Shown here piece by piece: positions 8,735 through 17,539 of a DNA stretch of 64,000 nucleotides. Position numbers and translations under genes: made by a program. The DNA lies in assembly GCA_016192035.1 (NCBI GenBank), contig JACPUW010000001.1:33090-97089 (forward strand). The letters are read 5' to 3'. The notes under the pieces are model-generated. The model saw only the letters and a list, made by a program, of their open reading frames with translations, was not told where the DNA came from and ran no database searches. This stretch comes from Bacteroidota bacterium. Its GTDB lineage: Bacteria > Bacteroidota > Bacteroidia > CAILMK01 > JACPUW01. Position 1 is the stretch's first letter. Each line of letters begins with the position of its first letter.

Positions 8735-9147
8735 ATTCCTTTTTCCTGCATGTATCGCTGCAAAATTAGGGTAGCACTTACCTTGTCTATCAAGCCCCTG
8801 TCGCGCCGCTTCATTTTTGGTATGCCTGCCAGCACCATGCTTTCCACGGCTTGTAGGCTGGTTCCCGATTCGTCCATTCCATCTATTTCCAGGCCCGGAA
8901 TTGATTTTTCCAATTGTAGGGCAAAGGCCTTTATCTTATTGGCTATGACCGAAAGGCTCCCATCGAGTCGGTAAGGAAGGCCCAAAACCACCAGGTCAAG
9001 GGTTTCTTTTTTGGCGTAGCCAACCACAAATGACAGTAGCTGCGGTGTTTCTACCGTGGTCAGTCCGGTGGCTATTAGGCGAAACGGGTCGGTTACCGCT
9101 ATGCCACAGCGTTTTCCGCCATAGTCTATGGCCATGATCCTACCCAT
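8731..9147 (-). CDS. ruvX: Holliday junction resolvase-like RuvX/YqgF
   Basis: 138 residues when started at the ATG at 9147 (MGRIMAIDYGGKRCG), which fits the family start. A longer reading frame to 9207 exists but its extra residues are not family-like. RNase H-like fold: IMAIDYGGKRCGIAV with the first Asp, VLGLPYRLDGS, and near the end DKVSATLILQRYM with a conserved acidic residue. Family members act in 16S rRNA 5'-end maturation and have been proposed as junction resolvases. The start overlaps the stop of the EamA gene (9140) by 8 bases and its end overlaps def by 4. Confidence 0.9.
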   Translation of the reverse strand: MGRIMAIDYGGKRCGIAVTDPFRLIATGLTTVETPQLLSFVVGYAKKETLDLVVLGLPYRLDGSLSVIANKIKAFALQLEKSIPGLEIDGMDESGTSLQAVESMVLAGIPKMKRRDRGLIDKVSATLILQRYMQEKGI

Positions 9148-10069
9148 GTTTGCTTTCTTGATTTTGTGTTTGCACTGGGCTGCTCCCCACCATAAATATG
9201 CCCCCAAAAATAAGGGCAGCGTACACCAGCATGTACATATGGCCTTGATAACCTCCCCAAAATATGGCTATGGCCGATGCCAGCAAGGGTTGAACATAGA
9301 TATATGCCCCTACCACCGATGAGGCCACATGTTTAAGCGACCAAGCATTGAGCAAATAAGCAAGGAAGGTGGTGCCAAACACCACAAACAGAAGGGCAAG
9401 TAGAATGCTGGTATTGATTTGATGCCAAGGTACTTGGGTGAGTTCCCTAAACCCAAAGGGAAGTACCATGATCAACCCAAAGGCAAAAGTCCATTTCACT
9501 ATGGTAAAAGCGTGGTACTTGCGCATAAGGGGTTTCACCAAAACTAAATAGAGCGCATAACTGCTGGCGTTTATCAGCACCAATAAGTCGCCCTGCCAAG
9601 ATATGCCCTCTACTGACCTGGACACGCCAAATGGGTCGAACACCTGCATGAGCGCACCGGCCAGGCCCAGGGCTATGCCGAGTACCTTGCGCCAGTGTAG
9701 GGATTCGGCTGCCGCCAATGATGAAAAAAGTACTACCAAAAGGGGGTTTATGGTCATCATCACGCTGGCATTGATAGGGGAGGTGAGTGAAAGGCCCCAG
9801 AAAAAGCAGAGCATGTTAACCGCTACCCCCAGGCAGGCACAGAGTAGCAGCCTTAGGTAATCCTTTATAGAATCAATTTTTTCCCTAATCCAAAGGCTAT
9901 GAGCTAAAAGGAACAACAATAAGGCCCCGGATACGCGCAGCAGGATAAACCCAAATGGCCCTATGAAATCGGGCATTAGAGCCTTGGCTATGCTAAAATT
10001 GGCCCCGTATATGGCCCCTACGGTGAGCAGGGCCAGGTGTACCTTGAGTTTTGGCAAATGGCGGGGCAA
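9140..10069 (-). CDS. EamA/DMT-superfamily transporter
   Basis: A 309-residue inner-membrane protein with about ten hydrophobic segments arranged as two EamA repeats (first about residues 15-140, second about 160-295). Typical repeat features are FILLRVSGALLLF, PLLVVLFSSLAAAE in the first half, and FGTTFLAYLLNAWSLK and VYVQPLLASAIAIF-like segments in the second. Substrates of this group range from amino acids to metabolites and cannot be told from sequence. The only start before the first membrane helix is TTG at 10069. It is likely transcribed with ruvX and def downstream. Confidence 0.8.
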   Translation of the reverse strand: MPRHLPKLKVHLALLTVGAIYGANFSIAKALMPDFIGPFGFILLRVSGALLLFLLAHSLWIREKIDSIKDYLRLLLCACLGVAVNMLCFFWGLSLTSPINASVMMTINPLLVVLFSSLAAAESLHWRKVLGIALGLAGALMQVFDPFGVSRSVEGISWQGDLLVLINASSYALYLVLVKPLMRKYHAFTIVKWTFAFGLIMVLPFGFRELTQVPWHQINTSILLALLFVVFGTTFLAYLLNAWSLKHVASSVVGAYIYVQPLLASAIAIFWGGYQGHMYMLVYAALIFGGIFMVGSSPVQTQNQESKHG

Positions 10070-10077
10070 TAGGAAGG

Positions 10078-10434
10078 TTAGAAGCGGTAGTACTTGGGTT
10101 TCTGTATAAACACATAGAGCAATCCGTACTCTACTACCAGTACCCCCGCTGCCAATAGGCCAAACCTAAAGTCCATGAGCCGGGTGGCCTCTTCAAGGCC
10201 CTGGTCTATAATACCCAGGGTTTGGTAGGTGGCATAAATCCCTTGTGGCACCAAAAAAAGCATGGGTACCAATGGCTTAGGCCATGGGTGTAAATCTCCC
10301 AACCGGTGCCACCAAAGCATGACCAGCAGCAAATGCCCCACCGTATAGGGAAACACGTAGAAAAAATGGTCCTGTGTGAACATATAGCCCCACACTCCCA
10401 GCAACATAACCACCAAGGTCCATATCCACTTCAT
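10078..10434 (-). CDS. Small membrane protein of unknown function
   Basis: 118 residues with about four hydrophobic helices (WIWTLVVMLLGVWGYMF; VGHLLLVMLWWH; PLVPMLFLVPQGIYA; FGLLAAGVLVVEYGLLYVFI). No family motif is recognised. It starts with ATG 4 bases before the stop region of the secreted-protein gene at 10439 and ends 8 bases before the EamA start, so it is inside the minus-strand operon. Confidence 0.6.
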   Translation of the reverse strand: MKWIWTLVVMLLGVWGYMFTQDHFFYVFPYTVGHLLLVMLWWHRLGDLHPWPKPLVPMLFLVPQGIYATYQTLGIIDQGLEEATRLMDFRFGLLAAGVLVVEYGLLYVFIQKPKYYRF

Positions 10435-10438
10435 GCGC

Positions 10439-11350
10439 TTATTGGGCTTCCATTAATTCTTTGTCAAGGGTGTCAAACACATCCTTCTTAAATGTCCACA
10501 CGCGCTTGTTCCAGTGTAGGTAGTTGTACCTACCTGAGGGGATGTAGGTAAAATAATCGCCTTCATTTTTTGGGTTGGGCGGCACCAGGTCATCAAACGA
10601 AATGGCCCCCTGGCCCTCATGCCATTTCAGGGTTACCACTGCCTGTGCGTTGTATTCCAGTATCATCCGGTTCACCACACTGCCATCTTCCAAGGCTATA
10701 ATGGGTGCGCCAAATACCGGAATTTCACCGTCAAAGTACAGCACATCCACTATCTTCTTGTGGCTTATGTTGTTGTTGCCATCCCACCCCAGCAGCATGT
10801 AGTACTTGCTTTTTTTCAAGCCTAAAAACCCGGATTTCTTGTGCACCCAACCCATTTTAAAGTACAGCATTCCTTGCCAGTTGTTGTTGTCATACACCAG
10901 GTTGGCCATTTGAGGGACGCTATCGGCAAGGCCATCTTTTGCCTGCGGCAATTCATCAACCGAGCGGTCAAACAGGGGGTGTATGATGTCGCCCGCCGGG
11001 GTGTTCAAGTGTATCACGCCGAAGTACCGAAACCGATTGCCGTCTAGGCGCAAGACCCAGGAAAAGAGCCTAAAGGCATTGTCGCTAGGCCGCAATTTGG
11101 ACATATAGGTAAGGGAATCAAATGGATAGCTGTAGCTTCCGGGCAATAAAAGGGCATGCCTGAACCACCTTATTAGTTGTTTGGCACTTTCTTGCCGGGT
11201 AAATTGGCTTTTGGAGTGCAAAAGGCTGTCGCCCACCACCACCAGTTTTCGCTCGTACACGTGCAGGCTGTCGTCCCATATCACGTCGGCAGACTGGGCA
11301 CCCAATTGCTGGGCTATGGCCAAGAGCATAACTAGAGTGATGAATTTCAT
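10439..11350 (-). CDS. Exported protein of unknown function
   Basis: 303 residues with a signal peptide (MKFITLVMLLAIAQQLGA, cleavage before QSAD). The mature part alternates charged and aromatic beta-like stretches, e.g. FFKMGW-type and YYMLLGWDGNNN segments, and ends without a membrane anchor. I do not recognise the family with certainty; similar exported proteins of unknown role are common in Bacteroidota. It follows a 43-base gap holding a perfect palindrome. Confidence 0.65.
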   Translation of the reverse strand: MKFITLVMLLAIAQQLGAQSADVIWDDSLHVYERKLVVVGDSLLHSKSQFTRQESAKQLIRWFRHALLLPGSYSYPFDSLTYMSKLRPSDNAFRLFSWVLRLDGNRFRYFGVIHLNTPAGDIIHPLFDRSVDELPQAKDGLADSVPQMANLVYDNNNWQGMLYFKMGWVHKKSGFLGLKKSKYYMLLGWDGNNNISHKKIVDVLYFDGEIPVFGAPIIALEDGSVVNRMILEYNAQAVVTLKWHEGQGAISFDDLVPPNPKNEGDYFTYIPSGRYNYLHWNKRVWTFKKDVFDTLDKELMEAQ

Positions 11351-11366
11351 GGCATACTTAACTTTT

Positions 11367-11380
11367 CCGGGCTAGCCCGG
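11367..11380. other. Perfect 14-base palindrome CCGGGCTAGCCCGG
   Basis: A perfect inverted repeat 17 bases upstream of the start of the gene at 10439-11350 and 13 bases past the stop of the thiolase gene, both on the minus strand. No T run follows it on the minus strand, so it is not a standard terminator there. It could be an operator or an RNA hairpin. Confidence 0.35.
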
Positions 11381-11393
11381 GGTGTGTAATGTT

Positions 11394-12575
11394 TTAGCCC
11401 AGGTATTCCAGCACCATGGCCGATGCCCCTCCGCCGCCATTGCAAATGCCTACTGCACCGTACCTGCCTCCTTTGTGGCGCATTACGTTGAGTAGGGTTA
11501 CTATGATCCTGGCACCGCTGCAGCCAAGGGGATGCCCCAATGACACGGCTCCGCCGAATACATTGATCTTGTTGTCAGGTATTTGCAATAATCGCTGGTT
11601 GGCTATGGCCACTACAGAGAAAGCCTCATTGAGTTCAAAGAAATCAATCTTATCCAGGGTCAAGCCCGCTTTTTGTACTGCCCTTTGAACGGCTGGCGTG
11701 GGCGCTGTGGTAAAATTTTCAGGTTCTTGTGCCGCGTCGGCATAGGATGCTATCCTGGCCAAGGGTTTCAATCCAAGTTCTCGCATTTTATCCTTACCCA
11801 TAAGCACTAGGGCGGCAGCCCCATCATTTAGGGTTGAGGCATTGGCTGCCGTTACCGTGCCATCTTTTTGAAAAGCAGGCTTTAAGCCGGGTATTTTGTC
11901 AAAGTTTACCGATTTGAATTCTTCGTCTTCTGCTATGGTAACCTCTCCTTTTCGGGTGCCAAAGGTGACAGGAACGATTTCTTGGGCCAGGTAGCCCGCT
12001 TTGTGGGAGGCGGCAGTACGCTCATATGATCGTATGGCATAGGCATCTTGGTCTTGTCGGCTTATGGCGCATTCCAATGCGCATTTTTCGGCAGCATTGC
12101 CCATGTGGTAGTCGTTGTACACATCCCATAGGCCGTCCTTGATCATACCATCGGTGAGCTGTCCGTGTCCAAAACGGTAACCGGTTCGTGCCTTTTCTAC
12201 ATAGTAGGGCACATTGCTCATGCTTTCCATTCCGCCAGTTACCACTACTTCGTTGTCGCCCAGCATAATGCTCATGGCGCCCAGCATGGTGGCCTTGGTG
12301 CCCGATGCACATACTTTATTCACTGTGGTACAGGGGGTGGTGTTAGAAAGGCCTGCGCCCAGTGCGGCTTGGCGGGCCGGTGCCTGCCCCAAGCCTGCTT
12401 GCAGCACGTTGCCAAAAAATACTTCTTGTACGGTGCCAGGGCTTAATCCGGCTTTTTGCAAGGCTCCCGCTATAGCGGTTTTGCCCAAATGTGGCGCGCT
12501 TACTTCACTGAGCGAGGCCCCAAAGCTCCCTATGGGAGTGCGCACGGCGCTTACTATATATACTTCTTTTGCCAT
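11394..12575 (-). CDS. Acetyl-CoA C-acetyltransferase (thiolase)
   Basis: 393 residues, the normal thiolase II length. It joins or splits acetyl-CoA and acyl-CoA (acetoacetyl-CoA synthesis or beta-oxidation). Catalytic features are the nucleophile in [11 protein letters not shown] (Cys89), NEAF in [10 protein letters not shown], the His in [10 protein letters not shown], and the second Cys in [10 protein letters not shown]. It starts with ATG and has a candidate promoter 38 bases upstream. It is transcribed away from the HD phosphohydrolase and the aromatic block. It may also serve the thiolytic step of pimelyl-CoA breakdown, which is inference. Confidence 0.93.
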   Translation of the reverse strand: MAKEVYIVSAVRTPIGSFGASLSEVSAPHLGKTAIAGALQKAGLSPGTVQEVFFGNVLQAGLGQAPARQAALGAGLSNTTPCTTVNKVCASGTKATMLGAMSIMLGDNEVVVTGGMESMSNVPYYVEKARTGYRFGHGQLTDGMIKDGLWDVYNDYHMGNAAEKCALECAISRQDQDAYAIRSYERTAASHKAGYLAQEIVPVTFGTRKGEVTIAEDEEFKSVNFDKIPGLKPAFQKDGTVTAANASTLNDGAAALVLMGKDKMRELGLKPLARIASYADAAQEPENFTTAPTPAVQRAVQKAGLTLDKIDFFELNEAFSVVAIANQRLLQIPDNKINVFGGAVSLGHPLGCSGARIIVTLLNVMRHKGGRYGAVGICNGGGGASAMVLEYLG

Positions 12576-12612
12576 GTGGTATATAAAATGTTGGATTTGC
12601 GGTTGCTGGGGG

Positions 12613-12620
12613 CAAAGGTA
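12613..12620 (-). promoter_or_regulatory. Candidate -7 element for the thiolase gene
   Basis: TACCTTTG on the minus strand, 38 bases before the thiolase ATG, matching TAnnTTTG. A TTG lies further upstream but at 29 bases spacing, longer than usual. Confidence 0.4.
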
Positions 12621-12658
12621 TCCCAGCCCTGGGTATCAGGCCCCGTTTTCAACTGTGT

Positions 12659-12666
12659 TACTTTTG
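12659..12666 (+). promoter_or_regulatory. Candidate -7 element for the HD phosphohydrolase gene
   Basis: TACTTTTG on the plus strand matches TAnnTTTG and lies 23 bases before the ATG at 12689, in the divergent gap shared with the thiolase promoter. Confidence 0.45.
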
Positions 12667-12688
12667 TCCGTGTACTCCACGCCAATAC

Positions 12689-14755
12689 ATGAGTCTGTCC
12701 ATACCCAAAGGAAAACAGTCCAATACCTTGATCAGGTACGCTTACTTGCTGTTGGCGCTGGTTATGATCATTGCTTTGGTGCCTGCCAATCAAAAGTTTA
12801 AGTATGAATTTGAGTTGGGTAAACCCTGGCAGTATGATGACCTATTGGCACCTTTTAGCTACCCCATACTCAAGCCTGATGACAAGCTGAAGGAGGAGCG
12901 AGATGCGGTGAACGGCGCATTTGAACCCTACTACGAGGAGTTGGCCGACATAATGGACAGGGCAATCACCGAGGGGGAAGCGTTTATAGACAACAATGAG
13001 GGGCAAATGGGGGCTACGGGCAAGACGGAGGAGTATAAAAGGGCACTGAGAGCCATACTGGGCAGCATTTACCGCACTGGGCTTCTGCAGCTAGAGCCCC
13101 AGCACCGCGACCTCCCTCCTAAAAGCCGGATCAGGGTTATCCGCGACAAATTGTCCAAATCAGGGCCCATCTCATCATTTCATACCCAGCAAACCGTGCG
13201 GGAAGCCATAGAAAAAAAGGCCGCCGAGTACACAAGCTTAACGCAAGACCTGCTGGTAAGCGCCATAAGGATGGTATTGCAGCCCAATTTGGTGTATGCC
13301 CATTCGCTAAGCGAACAGAAGCTACAAGAGGAGCTGCAACAAATAACCACTACCGAAGGCATGGTAGAGGCCGGTGAATTGATCATACAGAAGGGGATAA
13401 CCGTGACGGAGCTTGAGTATAAAAAGTTGAGTTCGCTCAAAACACAGTTTGCCGAGCTCATAAGAAGCGAAGGTCAAGGCTGGCATGTGGCGGGATATAT
13501 AGCGCTCATTGTCATTATATTCCTTATTTACATAGGCTATCTTCAGTTGTTTCAAATAGAATTGGCCCGCCGAAACAGGCACCTACTGCTCATACTTATT
13601 AATATCGTGTTTTTTGTGGTGCTCACCCGTTTGGTGGTGCTCCATAGTGGACTTAGCGTATATGTGGTGCCCTATTGTATTGTGCCGGTGGTGATTATAG
13701 CCTTTTTTGAATATAAGCTTGCCCTTATCACGCATATTGTTGTGGTACTTATAGTGGGCAGTTTTGTGCCCAGCAATGCCGGCGAATTCATGGCCATTCA
13801 ACTTATTGCGGGGTTTGCCGCCATTATCCGCATGACCAAGGTGCAGTACCTGTCGCAGTTTTTTGTAAGTACGCTTTTTGTGTTTTTGGCCTACCTGCTC
13901 ACCGCCACCGCTTTTCAGTTTATTAAGATTGGTACTTTCTCAGAATTTGAGTACCAACGCTTGCTTTGGCTAACCGGCAATTTTGTGCTTACCCTGCTGG
14001 CCTACCCCATTATATATGCCTATGAAAGACTGTTTGGGTTTGTGAGCGATATTACCCTGGTAGAGTTGTCTGATGTGAACAAGGAAGTGCTGCGCAAACT
14101 GTCGGTACAGGCACCGGGCACTTTTCAGCATTCCCTACAGGTAGCCAACCTTTCAGAAACCGTGATTCAACGCATAGGCGGCAATCCGCTGCTCACTAGG
14201 GTGGGGGCCCTTTATCATGACCTGGGAAAGATGGAAAACCCGGAATATTTTATTGAAAATCAAAAATATATAACCAATCCCCACGATGCGCTGAGCGATG
14301 AGGAAAGTGCGCGGGTCATTATAGGACATGTAACCAATGGCCTTAAGTTGGCCAGGCAGTATAACCTGCCCAAGGTGGTGGTGGAATTTATAGCCACCCA
14401 CCACGGCACATCAAGGGTGGAGTATTTCTATAGGAACTACCTCAAGAAAGTGCCAGCCGATCAAGTAGATGAGACAAAGTTTAGATACCCTGGCCCTAAA
14501 CCAACCACCCGCGAAATGGCAGTGGTAATGATTTGTGATGGGGTAGAGGCCGCCACCCGCAGCATACAACTGAAAACCCCCGATTCACTGGCTTCCATAG
14601 TGGACCAAATAGTGGATGGAAGGGTGATGGATGGCCAGTTGATAGAAGCTCCCCTTACGCTCAAGGAACTCCAAATTACCAAGGAGGTGGTGAAGGAACT
14701 GGTGAACAGCATGTACCATGTGAGGATAGCATATCCAGTGGAGGAAAAGGCCTAG
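12689..14755 (+). CDS. 7TM-HD domain phosphohydrolase, PgpH-like (c-di-AMP phosphodiesterase family)
   Basis: 688 residues with the three-part layout of the 7TMR-HD family: an N-terminal membrane anchor (about 18-36), a periplasmic 7TMR-HDED domain (to about 265), seven membrane helices (about 268-450) and a cytoplasmic HD domain. HD motifs seen are FQHSLQVANLSE, YHDLGKMENPEYF (the HD pair) and IATHHGTSRVEYF, ending with GVEAATRS. PgpH relatives hydrolyse cyclic di-AMP; in Bacteroidota the nucleotide specificity is assumed rather than proven. It starts at ATG 23 bases after a TAnnTTTG element. The gap of 233 bases to bcrC shows no terminator and no clear promoter. Confidence 0.88.
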   Translation: MSLSIPKGKQSNTLIRYAYLLLALVMIIALVPANQKFKYEFELGKPWQYDDLLAPFSYPILKPDDKLKEERDAVNGAFEPYYEELADIMDRAITEGEAFIDNNEGQMGATGKTEEYKRALRAILGSIYRTGLLQLEPQHRDLPPKSRIRVIRDKLSKSGPISSFHTQQTVREAIEKKAAEYTSLTQDLLVSAIRMVLQPNLVYAHSLSEQKLQEELQQITTTEGMVEAGELIIQKGITVTELEYKKLSSLKTQFAELIRSEGQGWHVAGYIALIVIIFLIYIGYLQLFQIELARRNRHLLLILINIVFFVVLTRLVVLHSGLSVYVVPYCIVPVVIIAFFEYKLALITHIVVVLIVGSFVPSNAGEFMAIQLIAGFAAIIRMTKVQYLSQFFVSTLFVFLAYLLTATAFQFIKIGTFSEFEYQRLLWLTGNFVLTLLAYPIIYAYERLFGFVSDITLVELSDVNKEVLRKLSVQAPGTFQHSLQVANLSETVIQRIGGNPLLTRVGALYHDLGKMENPEYFIENQKYITNPHDALSDEESARVIIGHVTNGLKLARQYNLPKVVVEFIATHHGTSRVEYFYRNYLKKVPADQVDETKFRYPGPKPTTREMAVVMICDGVEAATRSIQLKTPDSLASIVDQIVDGRVMDGQLIEAPLTLKELQITKEVVKELVNSMYHVRIAYPVEEKA

Positions 14756-14988
14756 AATGTGGTTTTTCTATGCGTGAAGCCCGATTTGTTCTTATTTCCT
14801 TTATTAAAGATAAAAATATCCGAATATCCCAATATTGTGTATTTTCGCACTGCACACATGCCAAAACGGTCATACATGAACCCTTTTCAGTTGCTTGGCA
14901 ACCTGTTATTTATGGGGATTAATTGGCTTGTGGGCCGGTATTCCTAACCTGAAATTTTTCAATAGAGCAAAAGCCAAATCCGTTTTTT

Positions 14989-16176
14989 ATGAACTCACTG
15001 CCCAAACTCATACAACAGTGCAAAGACCTGGCATTCGACCTTCAGTTTACCCGGAGCAGGGAATGGAAAGCCCAAGAAGAAGGCCGTGTGGTGGTGGGCT
15101 ATATGCCTGTCTATTTTCCACGTGAAATCATACACGCTGCCGGGGGCCTGCCCGTGGCCATTTTTGGCGGGGGCGACCGCAAACAAATCATCAAGGGTGA
15201 TGCCTACTACCAGTCGTACATCTGCCACATTCCCAGGAGCATTATTGACCTGGCCCTCGACGGGCATACCAATCATTTTGACGGATACCTTTTCCCGTCC
15301 ATCTGCGACGTAATTCGAAACCTTTCTGGGTTGTTTAAGCTCAATAAACTGGGTAAGTTTGTGAAATACATGGATTTCCCCCAAAACTTTCTGCCCGAAA
15401 TCGGTGGGGTTTTCTATCAGCAGGAAATGCAACATGTGCTCCACTATATAAAAGAGATCAACGGCAAGGAAGTGACCGCACATGACCTAAACCACTCTAT
15501 TGCCCTGTACAACACCAACCGGAGGCTTATAGCCCGTATGTATGACATACGGCAAGAGTTTCCCTGGCGCATGACCATAGAAGAGCTGTACTATGTGTTG
15601 CGGGCAGGTACGGTTATTCCCGTGGAGGAGCACAATGACATATTGGAACAGGTAGTGGCCCATATGGAAAAGGAAATTGGAGAACCACAAGACAAGATCA
15701 AGGTGGTGGTTTCAGGTGCCTTCTGCGAGCAACCCGCTGTGGGACTTATCAAGGCCATAGAAGAAGCCGGGTGCTACGTGGTGGACGACGACTATATGCT
15801 CGGTTCGCGCATGATCCTGGGCGATATAGACCCAAGTACCGATAAGCCGCTCGAAGCCATTGCAAACGCCTACATTCACCAAAGCCAGTATTCCTCTTCC
15901 ATTTATGATGTGCACAATCCCAAAGAATACCGCCTGGCCAAAATAGTACAGGACAGGGGCGCCGACGGGGTCATTTTTGCCTCCGCCAGTTTCTGCGATC
16001 CAAGCCTCCTCGATGCACCTATTTTCCAAAAGGCATTTGACGAAATGGGAATCAGGTACATATCATTCCAGTATTCTGAAAACATCAACCAATTTAAGGT
16101 AATCAAAGAACAAGTTGGTGCCTTCTCTGACAGCATCAAGCTATGGGAAGACGACAAAGCCCTGGTAATCGCCTAA
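14989..16176 (+). CDS. bcrC: Benzoyl-CoA reductase subunit C (BcrC/BadD-like)
   Basis: A 395-residue HgdB-family protein, one of the two subunits forming the active-site half of ATP-dependent class I benzoyl-CoA reductase, which reduces benzoyl-CoA to cyclohexa-1,5-diene-1-carbonyl-CoA. Features: GYMPVYFPREIIHAAG near residue 37, the typical 'P.E...A.G..P' start of the family, and Cys at 79 (YICHIPRS), 106 (PSICDV) and in SGAFCEQPA and SASFCDPS, candidate [4Fe-4S] ligands. It is first of four genes in the order C-B-A-D, the same as in Thauera and Rhodopseudomonas. The 233-base upstream gap holds a GTTGC/GCAAC hairpin (14890-14902) but no consensus TAnnTTTG element, so the promoter is unresolved. 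Confidence 0.88.
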   Translation: MNSLPKLIQQCKDLAFDLQFTRSREWKAQEEGRVVVGYMPVYFPREIIHAAGGLPVAIFGGGDRKQIIKGDAYYQSYICHIPRSIIDLALDGHTNHFDGYLFPSICDVIRNLSGLFKLNKLGKFVKYMDFPQNFLPEIGGVFYQQEMQHVLHYIKEINGKEVTAHDLNHSIALYNTNRRLIARMYDIRQEFPWRMTIEELYYVLRAGTVIPVEEHNDILEQVVAHMEKEIGEPQDKIKVVVSGAFCEQPAVGLIKAIEEAGCYVVDDDYMLGSRMILGDIDPSTDKPLEAIANAYIHQSQYSSSIYDVHNPKEYRLAKIVQDRGADGVIFASASFCDPSLLDAPIFQKAFDEMGIRYISFQYSENINQFKVIKEQVGAFSDSIKLWEDDKALVIA

Positions 16177-16221
16177 TTTTAACATAGACAATCATATATC
16201 TAATACCATAAATCCAATTCT

Positions 16222-17517
16222 ATGGCACAAGAAGCACAAAAGGAAAAAAGCATGGTCCTGCAAAAGGAAATGGTGGAGGGACTCTTTAACGACCTGGACT
16301 CGGCCAAGGAAAAAGGCCGTAAGGTGTGCTACACCTTTATCCCGGGCAACCTCTCTGAACTCATCCGCACCTTTGACATGCTGCCCGTGTATCCCGAAAT
16401 CAATGCGCTGCAAAATGCCATGCGCAAGAAATCGGCAGCCTATATCCGCGAAGCCGAAAAGCACGCGCACTCCGAAGACGTATGTACCTATGTGAAGTGC
16501 GATGTGGGTATGATGCTCAAGGGAAACATAGGCCCCACCGGCCAGAAAATACCAGAACCCGACATACTGCTGCTCAGCTATACAGGGTGTTTCACCTTTA
16601 TGAAGTGGTTTGAAACCCTAAAAAGGGAGTACCCCAACGCCACCGTGGTGATGATACATACCCCCTACCAGGAGAATGGGGTAATGACCCCTGAAATGAC
16701 CCAATACATGGTCAAACAACTCAAGGAAGAGGTCATACCCAAAATGGAAGAGGTTACCGGTATCAAGTTCGATGAAGAAAAACTGCGCCGCCACCTGGAG
16801 CTCTCCCGCGAAGCCGAAGACTGGATTACCAAAATCTTTGATACCACCAAACACAAACCATCCCCCATTGACGCCTATTTCGCAGGGGTTTACTACATAG
16901 GCCCTATCAACATAGGCTTTAGGGGAACCCAGCAAGCGGTGGACTACTATAAGGAACTCTATGGCGAAATACAGGAGCGCATTAGGCTGGGACTGGGGCC
17001 CATAACCCCCGAAGGCGAAATGAAAGAAGAGAAATACCGATTGGTGGTAGAAGGCCCTCCCAACTGGACCAATTTTAGGGAGTTCTGGAAAATTTTCTAC
17101 GACATGGGCGCCGTAATCGTGGCATCATCCTACACCAAGGTGGGAGGGGTGTATGACCTGGGCTGGCGGCACGACCCTTCCAGGCCACTGGAAGCCCTGG
17201 CTGAGTACTGCATGAACTGCTACACCAACCTAAACATACCGCAGCGCATTGACCTGCTTTCCAAGTGTATAGAAGAATACCAGGCCGACGGTTATATCAC
17301 CAATTCCATCAAGAGCTGCAACTCATTCTCTGCCGGCCAACTCGGTATGATGCGCGAAATTGAAGACCGGCTCGACATACCCGTTGGGTTTATTGAATCT
17401 GACCTGGTGGACCCAAGATACTTTTCCTATTCCAACATAAAAAACCGCTTGGAGTCTTATTTCCAAATGCTTGCACAACGCAAGATGATGGAAGCCCATG
17501 AGGCCATACACGCGTAA
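16222..17517 (+). CDS. bcrB: Benzoyl-CoA reductase subunit B (BcrB/BadE-like)
   Basis: 431 residues, the second HgdB-family subunit. It pairs with BcrC to bind benzoyl-CoA and the [4Fe-4S] centres of the reductase module. Visible family pattern: IPGNLSELIRTFDMLPVYPE (about 40-60), Cys88 and Cys93 in EDVCTYVKCDVG, Cys123 in YTGCFTF, and near the end SIKSCNSFSAGQ followed by FIESDLVDPRYFS. The length fits characterised BcrB (around 430-440). The gap to bcrC is 45 bases and to bcrA 22 bases. The paralogue at 21623 shares the C-terminal pattern but is shorter. Confidence 0.88.
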   Translation: MAQEAQKEKSMVLQKEMVEGLFNDLDSAKEKGRKVCYTFIPGNLSELIRTFDMLPVYPEINALQNAMRKKSAAYIREAEKHAHSEDVCTYVKCDVGMMLKGNIGPTGQKIPEPDILLLSYTGCFTFMKWFETLKREYPNATVVMIHTPYQENGVMTPEMTQYMVKQLKEEVIPKMEEVTGIKFDEEKLRRHLELSREAEDWITKIFDTTKHKPSPIDAYFAGVYYIGPINIGFRGTQQAVDYYKELYGEIQERIRLGLGPITPEGEMKEEKYRLVVEGPPNWTNFREFWKIFYDMGAVIVASSYTKVGGVYDLGWRHDPSRPLEALAEYCMNCYTNLNIPQRIDLLSKCIEEYQADGYITNSIKSCNSFSAGQLGMMREIEDRLDIPVGFIESDLVDPRYFSYSNIKNRLESYFQMLAQRKMMEAHEAIHA

Positions 17518-17539
17518 CTATCATCTAAATCACCCAGCC

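Noticed and set aside
14759-14947. Possible leader peptide before bcrC
   Set aside because: A hydrophobic 29-residue stretch starts at an ATG near 14859, but nothing such as attenuator stems or repeated codons supports translation.
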